64,000 bases of DNA from Tetragonia tetragonoides (taxonomy: Eukaryota; Streptophyta; Magnoliopsida; Caryophyllales; Aizoaceae): positions 24,374,501-24,438,500 of the forward strand of contig CM076146.1 of NCBI GenBank assembly GCA_038025085.1, read 5' to 3'. Shown here in pieces: positions 10,841-20,866 of this stretch. The notes beneath the pieces are model-generated. The model did not search any database, was not told where the DNA came from, and worked only from the letters and a program-made list of their open reading frames with translations. Every line of letters starts with the position of its first letter. Position 1 is the first letter of the stretch. Position numbers and translations under genes: made by a program.

Positions 10841-12216
10841 CTTAGAAAGACGCCAAAGAAAGGACTTGAAAACAAAGAATCGTGATTTTTAATGAAGACC
10901 CTCGATAGCTCCTAAGGTGAATGAATCTAAGGACGTCTATATGAACTCGAATGCATGATGAAGACAATGCAGTGACAGAGTTACGACAACAATATGCAAG
11001 ATGCATGGCGGACTAACCTTGACATATATGACAATAAATTGACGCAAAATGACCCTAGAAGACTTATGATCGACTCGTCTAGACTTCTAGTGCATGAGAG
11101 GTAGTGAACAAATGGAGACATTGATGAATGCAAGACTTGGACTTTTGTACAAATGCATATGCAAAATGACGACAATGTATGCATGACAATTAGTGATGAA
11201 TCCTAGCATGGAGCGTCTAATACGTGAAATGCAAAGAAATGAAAAAGAAAAAAGTAAAAACCTAAGCCTAAATGCCCGATTATTTCCCCTCACATCAAAG
11301 GAAAAATGAAGTCCATGAACAAAAATGAGAAAAATAGAAAAAGGAGGGCCATCCTTTTTTTTTTTTTTTTTTGATTTTTCTAGACTCAAAGAAAATGGAA
11401 AATGGAATGAATAAAAAAAACAAAATTTCGGCATTTTTTTTATTTTTCGATTTTTTTTCGGCGTTTTTTTTTTCAACGCCATTTTTTTTTCTTTTTTTTT
11501 TTTTTGCAGAATCTAAAATCAAAACAAAAAAAAGAAAAAAGAAAACTAAAAAAGTGGGAGAGGGGAATTACAGAGACTGACTCTTGTTTTTTTTTTTTTT
11601 TTTTTTGCTAAAAGGTCCTAGAAAATTGTTCATGACTTCGACGCTATATGAAAATATATTATCGGGGAAAATGATGAGTGTTCCTTGAATTGAATTCTCG
11701 CACCATTTTTGGGCATTAAGAACTAGCTAAAAATAAAAGAAAGGACTCCTAGCACGTAAGTACATGTTGGCACATAGTCACGGTATTCATGCATTCAGGC
11801 AAGCATTATAACAACGCAGTTTACATGCAAACATGTGATCAGACGGGCATTACAACGACACATGCACAACAAGCAAGCGAATGCACGGATGTGGGTTTGG
11901 AGGCTTTTTGGCTCCTGTGAGGTTACCATGACAAATTACAGTTTCCGTTCGGCGGATGGTCGACACATCAATTGTAATTCTTTTTCACCAACAAGGGTTG
12001 ATGAGTCATGGGTGAGGAAGCGTCGATATGCACGATAGGAAAACTGTATATTCCTTTAGATATACGAGTTGTCTACGAGTTGCGACACAAACTTCCTCGA
12101 GGGTCGATAAGGGTCAAAAGGTTGTGCCAAGGCACATGCAAATGATGCAAAAATATGGAACATGTTATTAAACAATTAAGCAAACTTGACTTTCGAGTCT
12201 CACCCTCTTTAATAAA
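10841..12216 (-). other. 5' leader of the minus-strand element, with homopolymer tracts
   Basis: Non-coding DNA between gag and the primer site. Long T runs on the plus strand near 11355-11373, 11430-11510 and 11588-11607, and A runs near 11525-11550. ORFs here are Lys/Phe homopolymer artefacts. Confidence 0.5.
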
Positions 12217-12234
12217 TCCCCAGTGAAGTCGCCA
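12217..12234 (-). other. Primer-binding site of the minus-strand element
   Basis: Read on the minus strand, TGGCGACTTCACTGGGGA starts one base inside the LTR edge at 12236. It is the same primer class as at 9983. Confidence 0.7.
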
Positions 12235-12235
12235 C

Positions 12236-13787
12236 TGTAAAGACTCGGGATTTCTACGGCCACGGAGTGCGTCCTTATAGAAAATTAGTAAGCGGGGGGC
12301 TTTAGATAAGTTTAAGGGACCATTGAGTTAGAAAAGCTTTTTATAAAGACTTGAATTGAATAAAAATCATGAAAGAGGTCACAAATCTGCTATCGGCGTT
12401 TTACCGAAGGGACAAACCGAAGGGACAACCCAATAGCGCGATAAGTGAACTAATCATGTTTTTAGAAAGACTCCCGCTCATATACACATATGAGTACCCA
12501 AGAATAAAGGGTTCGGGAGCGAGTGTTAGGCACCCAACTCGCCTGTTTATGAGGGCCTCTACTTACTCAAGTTTGCTTAATAATTTAAAGACATGATTCC
12601 CACACAAGCCGGATTAACAACCTAGACTTAGACTATTAATTGGTTCACCACAAGCATCACAACATTTATTTTAAACCTTATTTAGACATGCATTCGGTTG
12701 ACGAGTTGAGCAGCACAACGACTAGACATGCTTGGAAGGACAATATTTAGGAAGCAATAAAAGACGTTTACTAGCATGATATCTACATTATGACTACTAG
12801 AAAACTAAAAAAATTAGGCAATTAATTTAATTTGAGCCCTCAGGAGTTAGTACCTGAACTGTAGGCTATGTTTGACAAGTAAAGAAAGATCTCAAGTAAA
12901 GAAAGAGAGGGAAGCTCGGTGTCAATACTCCCGAGAATAGAATAGAATTGTTTATGGAAGAAAGAGGGAGAAGCTCATGGTCAATACTACTGAGAATAGA
13001 GGGTGTCAACTGTAGTTTGTGTGATTTGAACTGAGGGAGGAGGGTTGTATTTATAGGCGTGGGGAAGTAGGGTTGGATGGCTGAAAAGGAGCCGAAAATG
13101 GAATTGGTCTTGAAAAATGAGTCGGGCCAGAAGCCACGTCAGCGCCGCTAGCGGCGCTGGAATTTTAGTCAGGGCCGCTGACGGCTGTCAGCTTGCCAGT
13201 TGGATGTTTTCCGGGACATATCTCACTGTTTGGGCACCAAATTGGATGATTAAAGATGCATTATAAAGCTTATTGGGTCTTGTTTCAAATGGCTTTGGTT
13301 TCAGGCCAAAATGTTTTGTGGATCTCGAGATATACCTGAAAGAGTAAAGAGAGATCAGTTTTGGAGTACGTATCAATGTTGGGCTCGTAACTCCTTGGTT
13401 GGGAATGTGGTGTGGGCTCATGATATGTCATTGGAAATCTATTTGAATAAGGAGTCCAAAAATATAAGGCTCACAAATTCATTCAACCAAATGAGCTCCC
13501 AAATTGGGATGGAAACACGATCCACACTATTCGGCTACATCTGTTTTGACCCTTAACTTCGTTTGACCATAACTCTTAGGTGCGGAATCGTATTTTGACA
13601 CAGAAGGAAACAATGGAAAGCTCTTGAACGAGGATTTTGAATAAGACTGGAATAAAGGAGTGTTTAGAGGAAAAACCTGAGACATCATTTTAACTATTAA
13701 AGCAAAAATAGCGTTCAAGTTTATAAATTACTCCTTTATCATCGGGCTTTTGCGGGGAAACTTGAAGACGCTTTTTCGGCGTCTACA
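12236..13787 (-). mobile_element. Tat-type LTR, minus orientation (5' LTR of the gag fragment)
   Basis: Minus strand runs from TGTAGACGCC (13787) to CCCGAGTCTTTACA (12236), 1552 bp. It holds a TATAAATA box (13055-13048) and the perfect 18-base palindrome AGCGCCGCTAGCGGCGCT (13141-13158) about 90 bp upstream of it. It also has the GTGTTAGGCACCC block (as read on the plus strand, about 12519). It pairs in inverted orientation with 14761-16085; the two are alike over most of their length, with indels. Confidence 0.85.
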
Positions 13788-14746
13788 GGTACCAACTATT
13801 TTCAGGTAAAACTAACCCGATTATTTTGCAGGTCCTAGATACTGAAACCCGAATACATACTGCGACAACTTTCACCGCCCAGAGTGTCAAAATTATTTTT
13901 TGCCCAAATAGTCTATCGGCCTTACCAAATATCTCAAACGTCTCAACGCCACAAATTTTGGGGTCAGTTAATAATCGCTTAAGCTATTGCGGTTAAACTG
14001 TCCTCCTGCGAGATCACAAATTTTGGGTCAGTCAATGATCGCTTAAGCCATTGCGGTTACACTGTCCTTCTGCGAGGTTACTTATTATGTGTCAGTCAAT
14101 GATTGCTTAAACTGTTGTAGTTATACTGTCCATTTATTTTTTATATGTTTTAGTCAATGATTGCTTAAGCTATTGCATTTAAACTGTTCATATGTTTTAA
14201 CCATTTTACAGCCGTCATTTTGATCGCGTTGTCTCGTCGACCTTTTCGTTTCTTGTGCAGAGACGGAATCTCGGCATCCGCCGAGTGGTGTTTAGTCACT
14301 GTTTGCTTGATAAAGCATTTATACTATTCACTCTCATGTTAGTTTCCATTTTACAGCCATTATTTTTAATCGCGCTGTCTCATTGACGTTTTCGTTTCTC
14401 ATACAGGGACGGAATCTCGACACCCGCCGAGTGATGTTTAGTCACTGTTTGTCGAAGCACTCCACGTTGATCATTCTCAAAGTATTACTAATTTTTTCAT
14501 TCACTCTGAATACAGGACCCCAGCAGACGTTTAGACCATCTACGAGTGGTGTTCTATCCTTCTACCATAACCTTTATTTTCTCTTGTGTTCACAGAGATG
14601 AAATCTTAGCACGCTACGAGCATGTCCCAACTCAAGTTTGCCTTCATTTGTATGCATACTGTACACCCTCACACACCGTGTGTACATCAGCATCCCACAT
14701 GTCGCCTTCGAAGTTCTTTGATCTTCGCTTTGACTCAAGCTCGATC
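13788..14746 (+). other. 3' internal region of a plus-strand Tat element with short tandem repeats
   Basis: Non-coding. About four degenerate copies of a 75-80 bp unit with GTCAGTCAATGATCGCTTAA and TTGCGGTTA..CTGTCC lie at about 13960-14190. A second repeat (GACGGAATCTCG..CCGCCGAGTG) occurs at about 14262 and 14410. It lies between the inverted LTR and the polypurine tract. Confidence 0.6.
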
Positions 14747-14760
14747 AAAGTAGGGGCTTC
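14747..14760 (+). other. Polypurine tract
   Basis: AAAGTAGGGGCTTC directly before the LTR TGTAGACGCC, identical to 8573-8586. Confidence 0.8.
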
Positions 14761-16085
14761 TGTAGACGCCAAAAAAGCGCTTTCAGATTCCTCCGCAAAA
14801 GCCCGATGATGAAAGGAGTAATTTACAAACTTGAACGCTATTTTTGCTTTAATAGTTAAGATAAGGTCTCAGGTTTTCCTCCAAACACTCATTTATTCCA
14901 ATCCCATTCAAAATCCCCGTTCAAGAGCTTTCCGACACCTCTCATGCCTCTTTCCGACTCCCGGTCGCCAAGTTGCGATTCAGGGGTAGAACCGTCTTTT
15001 ACCGTCCAAGGTTAAAACGGTCTTTTCATATTTTTCGGAATACTGAAATTCCTTCGAAAAATAAAAATAGACTGGATGTCGTCATTATGACGACATCCAG
15101 CTGGCAGCTAACAGCGCCGTCAACGGCCCTGGGATAAATGTCAGGGTTGCTAGCAGCGCTGGCTGAAAATCCAGCGCCGCTAGCGGCGCTGACACAGCCT
15201 CTGGCCCGACTCATTTTTCAAGCCCGGTTCAATTTTCGGCTCCTTTTCAGCCATCTAGTCCTACTTCTCCATGTCTATAAATAAAACCCTCCTCCCTCAG
15301 TTCAAAACACACAATCTACAGGTTACAACCTCTATTCTCGGTTGAGTACTCCCGAGCTTCTCCCTCTTTCTTCCAAATTTATTCTTGAAATCTTGTCTTT
15401 TACTATTCTTGTCAAACATAGCCTACAGTTCAGGTACTAACTCCTAAGGGATCAAATCAAATTAATTGCTTAATTGTTTATTTTTTCAGTAGTCATAATG
15501 TAGATATCATGATAGAATACCATTTTTATTGCTTCCTAAATATTGTCCTTCCAAGCATGTCTAGCCATTGTAATGCTCAACTTGTCAATCAAATACATGT
15601 CAAAACAAGGGTTAAATAAATGTTGTGATGCTTGTGATGAACCAATTAATAGTCTAAGTCTAGGTTGTTAATCCGATTTTGCATGGGAATTATGTCTTTA
15701 AATTATAAAGCAAACTTGAGTTAGTAGAGGCCGTCATAATACGGGCGAGTTGGGTGCCTAACACCTTCCCACCTCGTACCTTCGCCCCCGAACCCTATTA
15801 TTCTTGGGTACTCATATGTTCTATATGAGCGGGAGTCTTTCTAAAAACATGATCAGTTCACTTATCGCGCTATTGGGTTGTCCCTTCAGTTTGTCCCTTC
15901 GATAAAACGCCGATAGCAGATTTGTGACCTCTTTCGTGGTTTATATTCAATTCAAGTCTTTACAAAATCTTTTCTAACTCGATGGTCCCTTGAACTTATC
16001 TAAACCCCCAACTTATAAATTTTCTATAAGGACATACTCCATGGAAACCAATAACATTGGATTGGACGAAAATCCCGAGTCCTTA
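14761..16085 (+). mobile_element. Tat-type 3' LTR, plus orientation
   Basis: Begins TGTAGACGCC after a polypurine tract and ends near ATCCCGAGTCCTTA. The family terminus (..TCTTTACA in the sister copy) is missing or changed, so the right edge is uncertain. It carries the 18-base GC palindrome at 15173-15190, a TATAAATA box at 15276-15283 and GCGAGTTGGGTGCCTAACAC at about 15745. Confidence 0.8.
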
Positions 16086-17589
16086 GGATCGGGCTCAAAT
16101 GTAAGCACTACTTATGGTGAGATAATGAGAGCATATCCCAGCCGTAGATTTCACGATCCAATGGCTAAGATTAAATCTGACAATAGAAAGCCAGATGCAG
16201 GACACGGGCGTCAATAAAAATTAAAACCAGGGATATGATTGTCGTTTTGCTTGACCCTATAATTAACTGAATCAACCCTAACCCTTCCTTCAGACCTTCA
16301 CTCAGCAGTCAGTCCCCCCTCTCTCTTCCTTCTCTCTCCTCTTTCTCTCTCCTCTCACCCCTCCCCGTTTCTTCATCGGCGACAACCATTAATGGCCCTT
16401 GAAAAAGCTCACACACTCTCTCTTTCATCAACTTCCGTCTATCTCCTCTGTATACACCAGCTCGAAGGTACTGACCACCATCTCCGATCTCCCTTTCTCT
16501 CTCCATCTCCCACACAAACCGCCATTAATGATTGTCGACCACCATTTTTGGTCGGCGACCACATATTGAGCCTCTCAAGCCATCGATATGTGATTTCCGG
16601 CCATGAACCATGGTCGACGACTTGCGAAATTCCCGATTGAGTCCCCGGCGAGCTTCGACGGACATGCATTAGCTTTAGAATCTGCGATCTGCCATTTTCA
16701 AGCTAAGCTCCTCTGTTTTTTTGTTAAATTTTTCGTTTTTGTCTTAGTTTTCGATTTTGTTCTATAATTTCGATCTGAAATCATATTTGGTGGTCGAATT
16801 TCGATTTTGATCTGGTTATGTAATTAATTCTCTTCTCATTTTTCGTTTTCATTATGTAAATCAATGTTATGCGTTTGAGAAGATTTCGAGCTGATTTTCA
16901 CATTTTTAAGTTAGATTCATATGATTTCAAGCTAATTTAACGAATTCAAACTAGCTATTTTTATTTAATTTGTTATTTAATGTTATTTTGAGTTGTAATT
17001 TTAGTGAAATTCCACATTCTTCACTCAGTTTGTAGTTTTGATTTTGTTTTATTGCTTTTTTTGTTTCTATTTTGTGTAGTTTTAATTTCGTTTCACCGAT
17101 TCTTTTTCCATATTATTGTTCTGTGATTTTATATTGATATCAGATTTGGAAATTTTATATTGATATCAGATTTGGAAGTTTTAATTGCGTTAGTTTTGAT
17201 TTTGGATCTGGAAACTTTTGTGCTTTTGGCCAATTTTTGGTATTAAAAGAATTAGGGTTTGTAAGGGGTGGGGACAGAGGGTGGTGGAACTTGTGGTTTG
17301 GCATGGGTGTCGTAGAGGAGAGAGAAATTTGAGGTTTAGGCTTTCGAATGCCTGGTACGGTGCTTGCGATAACACGCTTTACTCCCGAACCCCGACCTTA
17401 CACTCGATGCCCACCAGTTTAGGTTGAAACCAGGCTAGGGTTTACCCTGCCTTACTGTACACCATTTTCGTCCTTAGGGTATCTAATGTTGCGGGGGTCG
17501 CGTCAAGTGCTTAGGGTTTGGGGACGCCAGTCCCCAAACCTTAAGTCGTTTTAACCCGAGATTTGTGTTCATTGGTGGCTAGGGTTGGG
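16086..17589. other. Unassigned DNA, leader-like then T-rich
   Basis: A CT-rich stretch (16310-16500) followed by T-rich, intron-like sequence (16690-17230). An 82-codon frame at 16392-16640 matches no family I know, and its phrases around GGTCGGCGACCA recall 25600-25680 in the second non-autonomous element. I see no supported gene. It could be a transposon-captured promoter or 5' UTR. Confidence 0.3.
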
Positions 17590-17890
17590 CTCGGGGTTGG
17601 AGGTTAGGATTTGAGGTTTGGGGGTTAGGGGGTTAGGGGAGTTAGGGTTTGGAAGATTAGGGTTTCGGAGTTAGGATTTGGAGCGTTAGGGTTAGGGTTT
17701 CGAAGTTAGGGTTTGAGGGGTTAGGGTTTGGAGAGTTAGGGTTTGGGGGTTAGGGTTTGAAAGGGTTAGGGTTTGAGGGTTAGGGTTTGGGGGCAAGGGT
17801 TTGGAGGGTTAAGGTTTGGGGGTTAGGGTTTGGAGGGTTCGAGGCTTAGGGATTGGAGGTTAGGGTTTGGGGGTTAGGGTTGGGGGGTTA
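17590..17890 (+). repeat. Degenerate telomere-like repeats
   Basis: More than fifteen GGTTAGGGTTT-type units with G-rich spacers (for example GGGTTAGGGTTTGGA). They are variants of the plant telomere repeat TTTAGGG and end abruptly at the inverted end of the next element (about 17885). Confidence 0.75.
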
Positions 17891-18052
17891 TTATATTATA
17901 TATAATAGAGTTCAGATGTGAATTGCTACAGTGAGATGGTGAGAAGTGATCAGGGCCTTTGATCCATTAGATCGAACGGACGAAAGTTCACCCGTTCAAT
18001 TAACATTGAGCCTACTTTTCTACTGCCCCTTGACCAAAACGCACTGCTCAAT

Positions 18053-18205
<153 letters not shown>

Positions 18206-20263
18206 ACTTTCTCCATGGCTATGGAAGCCACGCTAATCAATTATTCGCCAACCTCGAGCCAGTATTAACTTTTTTCTCTCTCTCTCTCCACTCTATTCGT
18301 TTAACCTCTGCTGCTCTCTCTAATCCCTAATTCATTTCTCAGGTCTCAAAAGAGCAACGATGATCTGGATTTGGAGTACCGTGCTCATCTCGGTGTTTAA
18401 TTTTTGCGATTGAGGTAAAATTGATGTAATTTTTTTATTGATTCTTTGTTGTTTATGTCAAACTCGTGCCGATTTGATTTTAATTTTATGGATATGCAGT
18501 GTATTGAGCAAGTTGGAAATTTTGGGGATTTTGATAGGTTTAATTAAAGAATTAGAGCTTGAGGCAGTCGGTAATGTGATTAGAATGTCAAAGATAGCTA
18601 ATAATACTCTTTTGATTTCATCATCTGCTTGTAATGATAATGCACTGGAGCTACCTTCTTATTTTCGTTTGTGCTCCTAGTCCCCTTTGCTTTATAATTG
18701 ATTGAGCTAGATGCAAAATGGCAAGTTAGTAAGTATAATAAGAGTAGATTTTGATTCAATGTGTATAGATAATTAGCTACTCCTTTTCTTTTGTGGTGTT
18801 TGAGCAGAATTGGATACTTTTTCTGATGATAGTAGTTTTATCAGTTTGTAGTCTAGTGCTCTTGTTAGTATAGATCATAAATATGAGCAAAGACATCAGA
18901 AGTTTTGCAACGGGAAATTTAGAATATTTGGAGGTTCTTAAATTGATTAGTGTTCTCTTAGGCAATGTCATGGGTTCCAATCCCCATTCCCCCCATGCCT
19001 TGTGTCTGCTAGTATTTAGGAACTATACTAGCCTCTTGTTGGTGCTATGTTGACGGGGTCAGTGCTTGGCTGGTTGTTCAGCTAGTCTGATATGTTCGCT
19101 ATTGAACACGAGAGTCCGAACATGACGTAGCAAGGGGTGCCTCGGTCTCCATTCACTTGCACCCTCTTTTTGACTAGCAAAAAAAAAAAAAGAAATAGTT
19201 ACATTCCTACAAGTGACCCCTCACTCTTGTTAAAGTGACCACATCTTATGCTTTGCAATTTGGTTCTAGCTTCTTTTTTTTTGGTTGAAATTGACATTAT
19301 TTCTTTTTTTATTTCTAGATTTCATTTCTTCTCTGGACAATATTATCATGAGTTATGTACCTAGTTAATAGCCTGAATCTTCTTAACTGCTCTTGAGTTT
19401 GAATTAGTTTGATTGTGAACTTTGGTTTCGCAAGTTGCTTTCACCACAAAAGTCTATCATCTGAATATTAATAGTAGTGACAGTATCTGCCTCAATATTC
19501 TGAAAGAATAGTGTAGCCCTGCGCTTACAATGTCAAATGTATATTACACATTCTTTCTATTTATTGAGAATAATTTCATTGGGGTTTATGTTGTTGGTAG
19601 GGAAAAAAATTCCTTGGCATTTCTATTAGCAGGTGGATAAGGGAGGCCATACTCTAGCCCTTGATTTGGCCCAAAGCTAGGGGTATGCCACCCATTTGGT
19701 GGTCATGTCTTCATGGGATGTGAATCCTAGCTAGTGCCACCTTTTAACTCTTGATTACAGTTTGCATTATCTGTCTTGATTACAATTTATATAGGCTTAT
19801 AAGTGACTCGTCTCTCTTTTTAAAATGACCCCTCAATCTTGTTAAGGTTTATTTTAGTTTGTTGAATAGACATTGCTTCTCAGTCCTCACTATCTTATAA
19901 GTGACTCTATGTAGTCTTAAAAGTGACATTTCTATGATTTTAAAGCCACCCCTCAATCTTATGTTTGATACCCATAAAAAAAGAAGGTAGCATGTTAAGT
20001 AAATAAGTGACCCCTGTGTAACTAGTAAGTGACCCTTGTTTAACTAATAAATGACCTTTGTAATTGCTCATTATATTGATCATTGGTTTTGGGTTTGGGT
20101 TTCCTCTTTTGATGAACTTATCCCACGTTTGAAGCCTCTGTCTACACATGACGACCCGTGTCATGAAGCTGTGATTGAGGTAGAAGTTCTAACCCCAAGC
20201 CTCCATCTACACAGGATTGTTGGGACTATTTGTTGTATGCTACAACAATTATGTGTCCTTTTT

Positions 20264-20333
20264 AGTCTATTAGCTCAATGGTAGAGCATTTGTGTAATGC
20301 ACAAAAGATGTGGGTTCAAATCCCACATAGACT
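20264..20333 (+). tRNA. tRNA-like gene A, anticodon reads AAT
   Basis: A 70-nt cloverleaf. The acceptor stem AGTCTAT/ATAGACT is perfect (7 bp). The D arm is GCTC/GAGC with loop AATGGTA. The anticodon stem TTTGT/ACAAA is perfect with loop GTAATGC (AAT, Ile by position). The T arm GTGGG/CCCAC is perfect with loop TTCAAAT. It is unlike the usual plant tRNA-Ile(AAT) body as I remember it, encodes no CCA, and has no T4 terminator directly after. It is similar to gene B at 20797-20866, so it looks like a family carried by this repeat. Confidence 0.7.
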
Positions 20334-20796
20334 TCTTGTTATCCTAAATCAATACATTAGAAGTGATCCCTCTCTCTTTTTAGTGCACAACAACTAGTAG
20401 TTCCGTTAGTGTATGCTATAAGTGACATTCCACAGTCTTATGAGTGACCCCTCTCTCTTTTTCAAGTGACCCCTCAATCTTATTAAAGTAAACTTCAAAT
20501 TTTTAGTTTATTCATATTGACATGTTCGTACACCATTCTATAAGTGACCATGCACTTGAGTCTTTGTATTGTTGCATGTGAGCCATTCATAGCCTGCTTT
20601 CTTGGTATTTCAAAAACCAAATACAATAAGTGACCCTAGATAGTATTAAAAGTGACCACTCCCTATTTATAAAGTGACCCCAATCTTATTGAGGTTTACT
20701 ATTAATTCTTAGTTTGTAAATATTGATACTTACTTCTTTCACTATTCTTTAAGTGATTCCTTGCACAACGAAAATTGAACCAGATTATAAAGTAGT

Positions 20797-20866
20797 AGCC
20801 TATGTAGGATTCGAACCTAGATTTATTATGCGAAGCACATTGCTCTACCAATGGAGCTAATAGGCT
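20797..20866 (-). tRNA. tRNA-like gene B, degenerate anticodon arm
   Basis: Minus strand, also 70 nt. The acceptor stem AGCCTAT/ATAGGCT is perfect and the D arm GCTC/GAGC intact. The T arm CTAGG/CCTAC has one mismatch, with loop TTCGAAT. The anticodon stem barely pairs, so the anticodon (TCG by position) is not reliable. It shares the order AGYCTATTAGCTC..TTGGTAGAGCA with gene A and faces the opposite way 460 bp downstream. It is probably a pseudo-tRNA or a tRNA-like structural element. Confidence 0.6.

Noticed and set aside
11087..11580. Lys/Phe-rich frames on both strands
   Set aside because: Made by T and A homopolymers in retroelement leader DNA.
1..16085. Endogenous pararetrovirus
   Set aside because: No movement protein or coat protein is seen; LTRs, primer sites and polypurine tracts show LTR retrotransposons.
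16392..16640. 82-codon frame after a CT-rich leader
   Set aside because: Looks like a gene start by composition, but there is no recognisable domain, no continuation across plausible introns, and phrases shared with a nearby repeat.
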